From the NCBI RefSeq assembly GCF_028553885.1, contig NZ_CP067169.1, forward strand, positions 3,025,822-3,089,821: DNA of 64,000 bases, given 5' to 3'. The notes beneath the pieces are model-generated. The model was not told where the DNA came from. It saw only the letters and a list, made by a program, of their open reading frames with translations, and ran no database searches. Both the position numbers and the translations under genes were made by a program. Shown here piece after piece: positions 1 through 9,584 of the stretch (within the stretch, counting starts at the first letter, position 1; every line of letters starts with the position of its first letter). The DNA is from Paracoccus aestuarii (GTDB taxonomy: Bacteria; Pseudomonadota; Alphaproteobacteria; Rhodobacterales; Rhodobacteraceae).

Positions 1-1059
1 GTCCAGCATGATCCGCCCCGAGGAGGGCTCGATCAGCCGCATGATGCAGCGCGCCACAGTGGATTTTCCCGACCCGCTTTCGCCCACGATCCCCAAGGTG
101 CGGCCCGGCGCCAGGGCGAAGGTCACATCCTTGGCCGCATGGGCCTGGGGCAGCTTGCGCAGGATGCCGCCGCCGCCATAGACCTTGTTCAACCGCTCGA
201 CCCGCAGGACCGGATCGCCCCCCGCCGCCCGCGCGGGACGCGGCGCAAGGCTGGGCACGGCGCGCAGCAGCTTTTGCGTGTAATCGGCCTTGGGGGCGCG
301 CAGCAGGGTCTCGACGGGGCCATGTTCGACGATCGCGCCCTGCTTCATCACATAGACCGTGTCGGCGATCTCGGCGACCACGCCCATGTCATGGGTGATG
401 AACAGCACCGCCGTGCCATGGTCGCGCTGCAATTCGTCGATCAGCGACAGGATCTGCTTCTGCGTGGTCACGTCCAGCGCGGTCGTGGGTTCGTCCGCGA
501 TCAGCAGCGCGGGCTCCAGCACCAAGGCCATGGCGATCATGATCCGCTGGCGCTGGCCGCCCGACAGCTGATGCGGATAGGACCGGAAGATGCGCTCGAC
601 ATCGGGCAGATGCACCTGCTCCATGATGGCGATGGCGCGGCGGCGCCGTTCGGCGGCGGAATGGCGGGTGTGCAGCTCCATCACCTCCATGATCTGATCG
701 CCGACGCGCAGGACGGGGTTCAGGGCGGTCATGGGTTCCTGAAAGATCATCGCCACGCGGGCCGCGCGCAGATCGCGCATCTGGGCCTGCGACAAGGGCA
801 GCAGGTCGCGGCCCTGCAGGGCGATCGTGCCGCCCCGGACCTGCAAGGCCTGCGGCAAGAGCCCCATGATCGCCAGCGAGGTCACGGATTTGCCGGACCC
901 GGATTCCCCCACCAGGCAGACCGTCTCGCCCGCGCGGATGGTCACGTCGATCCCCGACAGCACCGCCGGATCGCCCGGCGTATCGGGCAGGGTCACGGTC
1001 AGGCCCTCGGTCTGCAGGACCACCTCGGCTGCGTCGAAATTGCCGGTCTTGAAGCGCAT
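1..1059 (-). CDS. Peptide ABC transporter ATP-binding protein, two NBDs fused (GsiA-like), 3' end outside window
   Basis: Cytoplasmic ATPase that would energise the two permeases encoded just upstream. About 353 residues are visible. The first nucleotide-binding domain is complete: Walker A GESGSGKS near residues 51-58, signature LSGGQRQR near 165, Walker [13 protein letters not shown] after it. A second domain begins near residue 280 and shows its own GESGSGKS near 325-332 before the window ends, so this is the double-ATPase form known from GsiA (glutathione importer) and similar proteins. The ATG at 1059 shares one base with the TGA of the preceding permease, which indicates translational coupling. 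Substrate is inferred from neighbours only. The C-terminus cannot be judged. Confidence 0.9.
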   Translation of the reverse strand, partial: MRFKTGNFDAAEVVLQTEGLTVTLPDTPGDPAVLSGIDVTIRAGETVCLVGESGSGKSVTSLAIMGLLPQALQVRGGTIALQGRDLLPLSQAQMRDLRAARVAMIFQEPMTALNPVLRVGDQIMEVMELHTRHSAAERRRRAIAIMEQVHLPDVERIFRSYPHQLSGGQRQRIMIAMALVLEPALLIADEPTTALDVTTQKQILSLIDELQRDHGTAVLFITHDMGVVAEIADTVYVMKQGAIVEHGPVETLLRAPKADYTQKLLRAVPSLAPRPARAAGGDPVLRVERLNKVYGGGGILRKLPQAHAAKDVTFALAPGRTLGIVGESGSGKSTVARCIMRLIEPSSGRIMLD

Positions 1060-1934
1060 CAGCCCGCCCTCTTCTTCAGCCGTGGGTCCAGCATGTCGCG
1101 CGCGGCATCCCCCAGCAGGTTGATCGACAGGATGCAGAGCGACAGCGCAATGCCGGGATAGAGGATCAGCTCCGGCTTGATGCGGAAGAACTGCCGCCCC
1201 TCGGCCATGATGTTGCCCCAGGTGGGGGTTTCCGTGCTGACGCCCGCGCCCAGAAAGGACAGGATCGCCTCGGTCAGGATGGCGGATGCCAGGATATAGG
1301 TGCCCTGCACGATCAGGGGCGCCGTCGTGTTGGGGACCAGATGCCGGATCAGGATCTTGCGCATCGGCGTGCCAAGCGCGATGGCGGCCTCGACATAGGG
1401 TTCCTCGCGCGCGGACAGGATGACGGCGCGGACCAGACGGACCACGCGCGGGATCTCGGGGATGGTGATGGCGGCGATGACCGACCCGACGGACGGCCCG
1501 TTCAGCGCCACCAGCGCGATGGCCAGCAGGATCGAGGGGATCGCCATCAGCGCATCCATCGCCCGCATGATGATCGCATCCGCGGTGCGGAAGAAGCCCG
1601 CCACCAGCCCGATCACCAGGCCGAGCGCCACGGCCACGACCGCCGTGGCGATGCCGATGATCAGCGATAGCTGGCCGCCGATCAGCACCCGGCTGAAGAT
1701 GTCGCGCCCGAAATTGTCGGTGCCGAGCGGGTGGCCCGGCTGTGGGCCCTGCAGGCGGACCATCGGGTTCATGGCCAGCGGATCATGCGGCGCGATCCAG
1801 CCCGCCAGCAGCGTCAGCAGGACGATGACCGCCAGGATCAGCGCCGCCAGTTTCGCGCCCAGACCGAATTGCGGCAGGCGCAGCGCGCGCAGCACGGGCT
1901 GCATCGCGGATGTGGGTTGCGGGATCTGTGCCAT
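1059..1934 (-). CDS. Peptide ABC transporter permease, DppC/GsiD-like
   Basis: Inner-membrane subunit of a dipeptide/oligopeptide importer, 291 aa. A hydrophobic segment around residues 26-48 follows a short cytoplasmic N-terminus, then the conserved LGTDNFGRDIFSRVLIG motif typical of DppC-type permeases, then the binding-protein-dependent permease domain with its EAA loop (EAAIALGTPMRK). The C-terminus LGDAARDMLDPRLKK is a family hallmark. It overlaps the ATPase start by one base and begins at the last base of the DppB-like permease frame, so the three genes form one translationally coupled unit. Peptide specificity cannot be read from the sequence. Confidence 0.9.
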   Translation of the reverse strand: MAQIPQPTSAMQPVLRALRLPQFGLGAKLAALILAVIVLLTLLAGWIAPHDPLAMNPMVRLQGPQPGHPLGTDNFGRDIFSRVLIGGQLSLIIGIATAVVAVALGLVIGLVAGFFRTADAIIMRAMDALMAIPSILLAIALVALNGPSVGSVIAAITIPEIPRVVRLVRAVILSAREEPYVEAAIALGTPMRKILIRHLVPNTTAPLIVQGTYILASAILTEAILSFLGAGVSTETPTWGNIMAEGRQFFRIKPELILYPGIALSLCILSINLLGDAARDMLDPRLKKRAG

Positions 1935-2875
1935 CAGTAGCGGATCCTTGGGTCAAAGAGGCTGTAGCTGAGGTCGATCAGCAGGTTCACCAGCACATAG
2001 AGGAAACTGGTCAGCAGGATCATCGCCTGGATCACCGGATAATCCCGCGCCAGGATCGCATCGACCGTAAGGCGGCCCACGCCGGGGATGTTGAAGACGG
2101 TTTCCGTGACCACCACGCCCCCGATCAGCAGCGCAAAGCCCGTGCCGATCACCGTCAGGATCGGCACGGCGGCATTCCGCAGCGCATGGCGGAACAGCAC
2201 CCGGCGTTCCGGGGCGCCCTTGGCGCGGGCGGTGCGGATGTAATCCTCGCCCAGCACGTCCAGCATGTTGGCGCGCGTCATCCGCGCGATCAGCGCGACA
2301 TAGATCGTGGACAGCGTCAGCGCGGGCAGGAAGGCGGTGGACAGAAACGCCCCCAGCCCCGCGGACAGGGGCCGGAAGCCCTGGACCGGGAACCAGCCCA
2401 GCTGCAGCGAGAAGACCAGGATGAACAGATAGCCGATCACGAAGACCGGCACCGAAAAGCCCAGCACCGAAAACGTCATCACCGCGTAATCGGCGGCGCT
2501 GCGATGCTTCCACGCGGCCAGCACCCCCATCGGCACGGCCAGCGCCACCGACATCAGGATGGTCAGCACCGCGATGGACAGGGTCGGCCCGATCCGGTCC
2601 GCGACCATCGCCGCCACCGGCGTGTTCGAGATCAGCGACACGCCCAGATCGCCGCGCAGCAGCTGACCCACCCAGGTGATGAACTGGATGTGGATCGGGT
2701 CGTTGAGGCCCATCGCCTCGCGGATGCGTTCAAGCTGGGCGGGGGTGGCCATGTCACCCGCGATGATCGCCGCCGGATCGCCCGGCGTCAGGCGCAGCAG
2801 CAGAAAGACGAAGACCGCCACCAGCAGCATGACCGGAATCACCGCCAGAACGCGGCGCAGAACATAGCCCAGCAT
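1934..2875 (-). CDS. Peptide ABC transporter permease, DppB/GsiC-like
   Basis: Partner permease of the DppC-like subunit, 313 aa. The N-terminal MLGYVLRRVLAVIPVMLLV is the usual first transmembrane helix of DppB proteins, followed by the periplasmic stretch with LRLTPGDPA and the EAA loop (YIRTARAKGAPERRVL). The C-terminus LIDLSYSLFDPRIRY is the typical ending for this subunit. It starts 53 bases after the binding-protein gene stop and runs into the next permease. Length matches the family. Confidence 0.9.
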   Translation of the reverse strand: MLGYVLRRVLAVIPVMLLVAVFVFLLLRLTPGDPAAIIAGDMATPAQLERIREAMGLNDPIHIQFITWVGQLLRGDLGVSLISNTPVAAMVADRIGPTLSIAVLTILMSVALAVPMGVLAAWKHRSAADYAVMTFSVLGFSVPVFVIGYLFILVFSLQLGWFPVQGFRPLSAGLGAFLSTAFLPALTLSTIYVALIARMTRANMLDVLGEDYIRTARAKGAPERRVLFRHALRNAAVPILTVIGTGFALLIGGVVVTETVFNIPGVGRLTVDAILARDYPVIQAMILLTSFLYVLVNLLIDLSYSLFDPRIRY

Positions 2876-2928
2876 CGCAAGAACCCCCTGTCAGGTCGGC
2901 GGGGCGGCACGGGGCCGCCCCCTGATCG

Positions 2929-4494
2929 TCACTCGGACTTGGTGATGCCCCAGAAGACCGGGACCGGGCTGTCGATCATGTCGGTGATCGTGGTGCGGCG
3001 GGCCTGCGGCAGGGTGTATTGGCCCAGAGGGATCAGCAGGCCGTTCTCCAGCGCGTGATCCTGGATGCGGGCCGCGACCTCGGCCTGCGCCTCGGGCGTC
3101 TCGGCGTCGATATAGTCCTCCTTCAGCGCCTCGATCGCCTCGTCGGTGGGCCAGCCGAACCAGGCGTCATCGCCCCGCCCGCTGAGCATCGGGTTCGAGA
3201 TCGGGTTCGAGATCTCGGGCACCATCCAGTTGGTGATGAAGATGTTCCAGCCGCCATCCGCAGGGGCCGCTTGGCTCGCGCGGCGCGTCACCAGCGTCTG
3301 CCAGTCCATCGGCTGCATGTCGACGGTGAAGCCCGCCTCGCGCAGCATCTGGGACACGACCACGGGCTGGGTCACCAAGGCGACCAGATCGGTCGGTGCC
3401 ATGATGACGACGGGGGTGCCGTCATAGCCCGCCTCCTCCAGCAGGGCGCGGGCCTCGTCCGCGCCGCCGCCCTGGACCAGGGTCTCGGCCCCGCCATCGC
3501 TTTCCAGCGGCGTGCCGCAGCCCAGCACCGCGCCGCAGACCTGATAGTATTCGGGATTGCCGACCATCGCGGCCAGGATCGGTTCCTGCGTGACGGCCTT
3601 CAGCGCGGCCTGGCGGATCTGGGGGTTGTCGAAGGGCGGGTGCAGGAAGTTCATCCGCGTCATGGTCTGCATGCCGGTCGGCTCGCGCGTCTCCACCACG
3701 ATGTCGGGATCACCCTCCAGCAGGGGGATCAGGTCGACCTGCATCGCCTCGATATAGTCGATCTCGCCGCTGGACAGCGCGTTCACGGCGGTCTGCACGT
3801 CGGGCATGTTGACCCATTCGACGCGGTCCACATTCACCACCTTGCCGCCCGCCATCCAGGAGGCGGGCTCGTCGCGGGGGACGTAATCCTCGAATTTCTC
3901 ATAGACGACCTTCAGGCCGGGCTGGAATTCGGCCTCGTTGAAGGTGAAGGGGCCCGAGCCGACATATTCGGTGATCGCCTCGTCGGCGGGGGTTTCCGCC
4001 ACGCGGGCGGGCATGATGAAGGGCGGGATGGCGGATTGCTTGGACAGCACGTCCAGCATCGGCACGAAGGGCTCGCTCAGCGTCCAGGTGATGGTGCGGT
4101 CGTCCGTGGCCTCCAGGCTCTCGGTGCGGTCCATGATGACCTGACCGCCCGCATCGCGCTGCGCCCACCGGTTCAGGGACGCGACCGCATCGGCGGCCGT
4201 GACGGGTTCGCCGTCATGGAAGACCAGCCCCTCGCGCAGGGTGAAGGTCCAGATCAGCCCGTCGTCGGAGGTGGTCCAGTCGGCCATCTGCGGCTGCGGC
4301 TGGAAGTCGCTGTCCTGCGCCACCAGCACGTCATAGATCATGTAGGCGTGGTTGCGGCTGATATGGGCGGTGGTGATGATCGGGTCCAGCACGCGCAGGC
4401 CCGAATGCATCACGGCGGTGATGGTGGTCTCGGCCCAGGCCGCGCCGGTCAGCATGGTCGAGGCAAGGAACGTCGCAGTCAGTCTGTTGAACAT
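2929..4494 (-). CDS. Periplasmic peptide-binding protein, SBP family 5
   Basis: Extracytoplasmic receptor for the ABC importer encoded downstream, 521 aa. The first 21 residues form a Sec signal peptide ending in AWA-E. The mature protein has family 5 features: an early LRVLDPIITTAHISRNHAYMI-type region, the SDDGLIWTFTLREGLVFHDG motif that marks this family, and DAVASLNRW. Two cysteines (VCGAVLGC) in the middle could form a disulfide. The gene follows the M81 hydrolase by 42 bases and precedes the permeases by 53, so hydrolase, receptor and membrane parts are probably one operon. The ligand is unknown; a peptide or modified peptide is an inference from the family. Confidence 0.88.
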   Translation of the reverse strand: MFNRLTATFLASTMLTGAAWAETTITAVMHSGLRVLDPIITTAHISRNHAYMIYDVLVAQDSDFQPQPQMADWTTSDDGLIWTFTLREGLVFHDGEPVTAADAVASLNRWAQRDAGGQVIMDRTESLEATDDRTITWTLSEPFVPMLDVLSKQSAIPPFIMPARVAETPADEAITEYVGSGPFTFNEAEFQPGLKVVYEKFEDYVPRDEPASWMAGGKVVNVDRVEWVNMPDVQTAVNALSSGEIDYIEAMQVDLIPLLEGDPDIVVETREPTGMQTMTRMNFLHPPFDNPQIRQAALKAVTQEPILAAMVGNPEYYQVCGAVLGCGTPLESDGGAETLVQGGGADEARALLEEAGYDGTPVVIMAPTDLVALVTQPVVVSQMLREAGFTVDMQPMDWQTLVTRRASQAAPADGGWNIFITNWMVPEISNPISNPMLSGRGDDAWFGWPTDEAIEALKEDYIDAETPEAQAEVAARIQDHALENGLLIPLGQYTLPQARRTTITDMIDSPVPVFWGITKSE

Positions 4495-4536
4495 GATGTC
4501 CTCTCTGTTGAACGGATCCGCGGGGCGATCTTGGCG

Positions 4537-6045
4537 TCAGCCTTGCGCGGGGGGCGTGAAGGTCGGGCCGCCGGGTTCCAGCCGGATGCCGGGGCGAAGA
4601 TGGCGGAAGGGCAGGCCGGCCGGGCTGACGGGCATCGGCCCGGGCGCGGCGCAGGTCAGGATATCCGCCGCGATGGGCGCGAAATCGGCGCGGAAATGGT
4701 TCGAGCTCTTGACGACCAGGATCGCCTGATCCTCGGGGACGATGCCCAGGAATCCGAACATCCGGCGGTCGGCCATCTGCGCCTTTTCCGAGGCGACGGC
4801 GATGCGCACGCCCCCGATCCGCAGACAGGCGCAGGGCCCCAGATCCAGATGCGCGCCGCCATAATAGGGGCCGGTCGCATGGCAGCGCCCGTCCGACAGC
4901 GCCTCGACGGTGAAGGATGCGGCGAAGGGCGCGTCGCCCGCGACGCCGGAGCGGCCGCCCAAGGCCAGGTCGATCACCGCCCCCTGCCCCGCGCGATGCG
5001 CCTCGGCCGCGGCGGCGGGATCGACGATCAGCCCGATCGCCGCATCGCGCGCATCCGCCGCGACCAGCGCGCGCAGCATGCCCGTCGTGTCGGAATCGCC
5101 CCCCGCGCCGGGATTGTCCTGGGTGTCCACCAGCACCACCGGCCCGCGCGGCGCGGCCATGGCGCGGGCCACGCCCTGATCCGGGGTCAGGCATTCCCCC
5201 CGGAAGGCGGGTTCGGCATCGGCGACGGCCCGGGCCAGCCGGTCGGCCCAGGCATCGGCCATTGCCGCATCATCGGCATAGGCGATGACCGAGGGCCCGC
5301 AATCGGCCACATCCGCCGCCGGAAAGCCCATGAAGACCGATGCGCCGACGCCTTGGGCCTCGGCCTCCTCCAGCAGGGCATAGATCCCCGCCGCGGGTTC
5401 GGTCGATGTCGCCTGCCAGGCGATGGGGATCAGGAAATCCAGCTGGCGAAAGGCCTTGGCCGGGCGCGCGCCGCCCATCAGCCGGTCCAGCGCCGCCGCG
5501 GCCCTGCGGCCGGTCAGCGCCATGTCGACATGGGGATAGGTGCGGAACCCCTCCATCTGGTCGGCGGCCTCGACCATCTGGGCGCTGATATTGCCGTGCA
5601 GGTCCAGCGCGGCCACCACCGGCACGTCGGGCCCCACCGCCGCGCGCACCCGGGCCAGCAGCCTGCCCTCCCCATCGGGCGCGCCCTCGGCCACCATCGC
5701 GCCGTGCAGGTCCAGAAACACCCCGTCCAGCGGGCCCAAGGCGGCCAGCCCCTCGACCAGCTCATCCGTGATCGCGCGGTAGCAGTCCGCCGTCACCGGC
5801 GCCGAGGGCACCGCCCCCGCCCAGATCACCGGCAGCAGGTCCCAGCCCCGTTCGCGCGCCGCGGCCAAGGCGCCGGCCACGGGCAGGTTCACGTCGCGGG
5901 CCCGGTCGATGATCTGCGCGCCCCGGCTCAGCGGCAGATAGCCGCCGCCCTGCAGGAATGCCTGAATGTCCGCCGGGCTGGGGGCGAAGGAATTGCTTTC
6001 ATGGACAAAGCCGGCAAGGGCGACGCGGCGGGCGGGACGGGGCAT
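4537..6045 (-). CDS. M81 family metallopeptidase (MlrC-like)
   Basis: A putative zinc hydrolase of peptidase family M81, whose named member MlrC cleaves linearised microcystin. About 502 aa. The N-terminal motif RVALAGFVHESNSFAPSP is diagnostic, and DLHGAMV, LDLHGN, the YPHVDMALTGRRAA stretch and DNPGAGGDSDTTG carry likely metal and substrate residues. An ATG nine codons further upstream (6072) is also open, but the ATG at 6045 places the conserved start of the domain at the usual distance. In many bacteria these genes sit beside family 5 peptide transporters, as here, which suggests intracellular hydrolysis of the imported compound. The real substrate is unknown. Confidence 0.85.
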   Translation of the reverse strand: MPRPARRVALAGFVHESNSFAPSPADIQAFLQGGGYLPLSRGAQIIDRARDVNLPVAGALAAARERGWDLLPVIWAGAVPSAPVTADCYRAITDELVEGLAALGPLDGVFLDLHGAMVAEGAPDGEGRLLARVRAAVGPDVPVVAALDLHGNISAQMVEAADQMEGFRTYPHVDMALTGRRAAAALDRLMGGARPAKAFRQLDFLIPIAWQATSTEPAAGIYALLEEAEAQGVGASVFMGFPAADVADCGPSVIAYADDAAMADAWADRLARAVADAEPAFRGECLTPDQGVARAMAAPRGPVVLVDTQDNPGAGGDSDTTGMLRALVAADARDAAIGLIVDPAAAAEAHRAGQGAVIDLALGGRSGVAGDAPFAASFTVEALSDGRCHATGPYYGGAHLDLGPCACLRIGGVRIAVASEKAQMADRRMFGFLGIVPEDQAILVVKSSNHFRADFAPIAADILTCAAPGPMPVSPAGLPFRHLRPGIRLEPGGPTFTPPAQG

Positions 6046-6135
6046 GTGTATTGCTGTCCGATACGGTTGCATTGCATGCCGAGACTAAGCGTCGCGTCTT
6101 CGCCCTGTCAACGTCCGGCATCGGGACCGCGCATG

Positions 6136-6165
6136 AAAAGACGCGCGCCCCGGGGGACGCGCGTC
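6136..6165 (-). terminator. Rho-independent terminator after the superoxide dismutase gene
   Basis: On the minus strand the eight-base arm GACGCGCG (ending at 6165 side) pairs with CGCGCGTC around a C/G-rich inner stem, and the stem is followed directly by TTTT. It lies 20 bases after the sod stop codon and about 90 bases before the M81 start, so sod is probably monocistronic and the transport operon has its own promoter. Confidence 0.75.
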
Positions 6166-6184
6166 GTCCGTGATCATCAATCGA

Positions 6185-6871
6185 TCACTCGGCCAGTGCG
6201 GCCGCGTAGTTTTCCGACACCTGGTCCCAGTTCACGACATCCCACCAGGTCTCCAGATAATCGCCCCGGCGGTTGTTGTAGGTCAGGTAATAGGCGTGTT
6301 CCCACACGTCATTGCCCAGGATCGGCGTGCCCTGAACCTCGGCCACGTCCATCAGCGGATTGTCCTGGTTCGGGGTCGAGGTGACCTGCAGCTGGCCCGC
6401 ATCATCCACGATCAGCCAGGCCCAGCCCGACCCGAACTGGCCCGCGCCGGCCTGTTCGAAGGCGCTGCGGAAGTCATCCTCCGATCCGAAGACGGCGGTG
6501 ATCGCCTCGGACAGCTCGGACGACATCTCGCCGCGCTCGCCCTCGGGGGCCATCAGCTCCCAGAAGAAGGTGTGGTTCCAATGGCCGCCGGCGCTGTTGC
6601 GGACGCGGTCGGTCTGGGTGCTGGCGCTGGCCAGCAGGTCCTCGACTTGGGCATCCTCGGCGATGTCGCCATCGGCCACGGCGGAATTCAGGTTGTCGAT
6701 GAAGGACTGGTGGTGGCGGCTGTGATGCAGCTCCATCGTCTCGGCATCGATCACCGGTTCCAGCGCGTCATAGCCATAGGGCAGTTCGGGCAGCGAGAAG
6801 GGGCCTTCCTGCTGGGCCAGCGCCGCGGCGGGCATCGTGCAGAGGGCGAGAACGGCAAGCGTGTTACGCAT
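6185..6871 (-). CDS. Secreted Fe/Mn-type superoxide dismutase
   Basis: Dismutation of superoxide to hydrogen peroxide and oxygen. 228 aa, of which the first 19 (ending ALAQ) look like a Sec signal peptide, so the enzyme should act in the periplasm, unlike the usual cytoplasmic SodB. The metal-ligand pattern of the Fe/Mn family is visible: [12 protein letters not shown], then [10 protein letters not shown], then [10 protein letters not shown] near the C-terminus. GSGWAWL is also conserved. The ATG at 6871 is chosen because it gives the signal peptide; the reading frame is open further upstream without homology. Whether it binds iron or manganese is not decided here. Confidence 0.88.
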   Translation of the reverse strand: MRNTLAVLALCTMPAAALAQQEGPFSLPELPYGYDALEPVIDAETMELHHSRHHQSFIDNLNSAVADGDIAEDAQVEDLLASASTQTDRVRNSAGGHWNHTFFWELMAPEGERGEMSSELSEAITAVFGSEDDFRSAFEQAGAGQFGSGWAWLIVDDAGQLQVTSTPNQDNPLMDVAEVQGTPILGNDVWEHAYYLTYNNRRGDYLETWWDVVNWDQVSENYAAALAE

Positions 6872-6957
6872 CGGGGTACCTCGTTGGTTGCCGGGTCCAA
6901 CGGGCCGGGCGCGGCATCGTTCCACCGCCGCGCCCGGAAAGGCGGCAAACCGCCCCG

Positions 6958-8703
6958 TCAGTCGATCACGATTGCCCGGCCATGCGCGGTGCGGGTCGTG
7001 GCCGCGGCCGTCAACGCGCCCTCCGCCCCGCGCGCCGCCGCCGTCAGGCGACCGAGGCTGCCCGCGGGGGCGCGGGTCAGGGCGTGGCCCCGATCCTCCA
7101 GCGCGGTCAGGGTGGCGGGGGGCAGGCTTTCCTCGGCCACCACGCCGCCGGGCGCGCGGGTGCGCGGATGGAACGAGGACGGCATATGCGTGATGTGGAA
7201 CATCGGCGCGTCCATCGCCCGCTGCAGATCCATGCCCTGATGGGCGTGGCGCAGCCAGAACAGCAGCTGCCACTGATCCTGCTGATCGCCGCCGGGCGTG
7301 CCGAAGCTGATGCGCCGCCCGTCCTTGTGCCATGCCAGGCTGGGGGACAGGGTCGTGCGCGGCCGCTTGCCCGGCGCCAGCGCGCAGGGCGCATCCCTGT
7401 CCAGCCAGAACATCTGCGCCCGTGAATTCAGGCAGAACCCCAGGCCCGGCACGATGGGCGAGCTTTGCAGCCAGCCGCCCGAAGGCGTGGCGGACACCAT
7501 GTTCCCCCACCGGTCGATCACGTCCAGATGCACCGTGTCGCCGCGCGGCGCATCCGACAGATGCGCCATGGTCGGCTCGTAGACCGCGCCCTCGGGCAGG
7601 CTGAGCCGGTCCAGCATCGCGCGGACCTGCGCCACCTGCGCGTCATGGCCCGGCAGGATGCCCGGGCGCAGGGTCAGATCGGCGCGGCCCCCGATCGCCG
7701 CGCGCCGGAGGGCCGCATAGGCGGGCGACAGCAGCGCCTCCATCGGCACGGCGACGCGGTCGGGATCGGCGTAATAGGCCTCGCGGTCGGCCATGGAGAG
7801 CTTCAGCGCCTCGACCACCAGATGGGCGAAATCGGGGCCCGTTGGGTCCATCGCCGCCAGATCGTCGCCCGCCAGCATCGCCAGCGCCTGCAGCAGGACC
7901 GGCCCCTGCCCCCAAGGCCCGGTCTTGGCGATGGTCCAGCCGTCCTGTTCCAGCGTCACCGGGGCCTCGTGATGCGCCCGGTATCCCGCCATGTCATCGG
8001 CGGTCAGCACGCCGCGATGGGGCCGACCGCTTTCGTCCATCAGCGGCGCCTCGGCCATGAAGGCGCCGATGCGTTCGGCGACGAAGCCGCGATAGAAAGC
8101 GTCGCGCGCCGCGTTGATCCGCGCCTCGCGCGTGGGGCCCTGCGACGCGGCGATCCGCCGCCAGGTCGCGGCCAGGTCGGGGTTGGCGAACAGCCCGCCC
8201 TTGGCCGGGGCCCGCCCCCCCGGCATCCAGACCGCTGCGGATGACGGCCAGTGTTCGTTGAAGAACGCGCCCAGACCCGCGATGGCATCCGCCGCGCGGT
8301 CCAGGATCGGATGGCCGTCGGCGGCCAGACGGATGGCGGGGGCCATGATCTCCGCCAGCTCCATCGTGCCGTGATCGCGCAGCATCAGCATCCAGCCGTC
8401 GAAGGCGCCCGGAATGACGGTCGCCAGCAGGCCGTTGCCGGGGATCAGGGTCAGCCCCTCGGCCCGGTAATGGTCGATGGTGGCCGCCGCGGGCGCGGGG
8501 CCTTGCGCACAGAGGACCGTCGCCCGCCCGTCCTTCCACAGGATCGCGGGCAGATCGCCGCCGGGGCCGTTCAGATGCGGTTCCACCACCTGAAGGGCCA
8601 GCCCCGCGGCCACGGCGGCGTCGAAGGCGTTGCCGCCCGCGCGCAGGATGTCGGCCCCGGCCTCGGTCGCCAGGTGATGGGTGGATGCGATTGCGCCGGT
8701 CAT
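6958..8703 (-). CDS. Gamma-glutamyltransferase family protein
   Basis: An Ntn-hydrolase of the gamma-glutamyltranspeptidase family, 581 aa. The N-terminus [28 protein letters not shown] is the family start, and the probable autoprocessing and nucleophilic threonine lies near residue 390 in the motif [10 protein letters not shown], followed by [11 protein letters not shown]. There is no signal peptide, so it should be cytoplasmic, whereas classic GGT is periplasmic. The ATG shares a base with the TGA of the upstream permease, so it is the last gene of the first peptide transport operon and probably degrades the imported gamma-glutamyl or similar peptide. Related cephalosporin acylases and hydrolases share this fold, so the exact substrate remains open. 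Confidence 0.87.
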   Translation of the reverse strand: MTGAIASTHHLATEAGADILRAGGNAFDAAVAAGLALQVVEPHLNGPGGDLPAILWKDGRATVLCAQGPAPAAATIDHYRAEGLTLIPGNGLLATVIPGAFDGWMLMLRDHGTMELAEIMAPAIRLAADGHPILDRAADAIAGLGAFFNEHWPSSAAVWMPGGRAPAKGGLFANPDLAATWRRIAASQGPTREARINAARDAFYRGFVAERIGAFMAEAPLMDESGRPHRGVLTADDMAGYRAHHEAPVTLEQDGWTIAKTGPWGQGPVLLQALAMLAGDDLAAMDPTGPDFAHLVVEALKLSMADREAYYADPDRVAVPMEALLSPAYAALRRAAIGGRADLTLRPGILPGHDAQVAQVRAMLDRLSLPEGAVYEPTMAHLSDAPRGDTVHLDVIDRWGNMVSATPSGGWLQSSPIVPGLGFCLNSRAQMFWLDRDAPCALAPGKRPRTTLSPSLAWHKDGRRISFGTPGGDQQDQWQLLFWLRHAHQGMDLQRAMDAPMFHITHMPSSFHPRTRAPGGVVAEESLPPATLTALEDRGHALTRAPAGSLGRLTAAARGAEGALTAAATTRTAHGRAIVID

Positions 8704-9584
8704 CAGGTCTCTTTCGGGTCGAGTGCGTCGCGCAGGCCATCGCCCAGCAGGTTGAAGCCCATCACGACAAGGAAGATCGCGGCCCCCGGCCAGATGGCCA
8801 TCCACGGTGCCTGCGACAGAAAGTTCTTGGCCGTGGCCAGCATCGACCCCCAGCTGGGCGCGGGCGGCTGCTGGCCCAGGCCCAGGAAGGACAGCGAGGC
8901 CTCGGCGATGATCGCGGTGGCGATGGTCAGCGTGGCCTGCACAAGGATCGGCGGAAAGACATTGGGCAGGATATAGCGGGTCATGATCCGCAGATGGCCC
9001 AGGCCGATGGCGCGGGCGCCCTCGACATGGTCCTCGGTCTTGACGGACATGACCTGTCCGCGCGTCAGGCGTACGAAGACCGGCACCGCCGACAGGCCGA
9101 TGGCGATCATGGCATTGGTCAGGCTTGGGCCCAGGAATGCCGCCAGCGCGATGGCCAGGATCAGGAAGGGCATGGCCAAGAGCGCATCCGTCGCCCGCGC
9201 GATGATCTGGTCCGTCCAGCCGCCGAAATAGCCCGCCAGCACGCCCAAAGGCACGCCCACCGCCAGCGCGATCAGGACCGACACGACGCCCGCCATCAGC
9301 GAGGCCCGCGCCCCCCAGATCATCCGCGACAGGATATCGCGCCCGATCTCGTCCGTGCCCAGCCAATGTTCGGCATTGGGCGCGAGGCGGATCTTGCCCC
9401 AATCGGTCGCCGCCGGGTTCGGGATCGGCAGGACCGGCGCCAGCACCGCCAGAGCCACGAAGAACAGCACGAAGATCCCGCCGACCATGGCGCTGCGGTT
9501 GCGTTTCAGCTTGCCCCAAGCGCGGCTCTGGCGGCGCGGGGCCACGACGGGGGCTGCGGGGGTGGCGATCACGGCATCGCTCAT
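8703..9584 (-). CDS. Peptide ABC transporter permease, DppC-like
   Basis: Inner-membrane subunit of the second peptide importer, 293 aa. A cytoplasmic tail of about 30 residues precedes the first transmembrane helix (residues about 34-55). LGTDEIGRDILSRMIWG is the DppC signature and the EAA loop reads EGARAIGLGHLRIMTRYILPN. The C-terminus LLGDGLRDALDPKET is typical. The ATG at 9584 overlaps the stop of the DppB-like gene (ATGA) and its own TGA overlaps the GGT start, so translation of the three genes is probably coupled. The paralogue at 1059-1934 has the same design but a clearly different sequence. Confidence 0.9.
   Translation of the reverse strand: MSDAVIATPAAPVVAPRRQSRAWGKLKRNRSAMVGGIFVLFFVALAVLAPVLPIPNPAATDWGKIRLAPNAEHWLGTDEIGRDILSRMIWGARASLMAGVVSVLIALAVGVPLGVLAGYFGGWTDQIIARATDALLAMPFLILAIALAAFLGPSLTNAMIAIGLSAVPVFVRLTRGQVMSVKTEDHVEGARAIGLGHLRIMTRYILPNVFPPILVQATLTIATAIIAEASLSFLGLGQQPPAPSWGSMLATAKNFLSQAPWMAIWPGAAIFLVVMGFNLLGDGLRDALDPKET

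Noticed and set aside
3019..6384. Very long open frame on the plus strand (over 1100 codons)
   Set aside because: It is antisense to the binding-protein and M81 genes. The translation is rich in Arg, Gly, His and Gln with no motif, as expected for the complement of high-GC3 genes. The same holds for the long antisense frames at 18112-21408 and 39255-43010.
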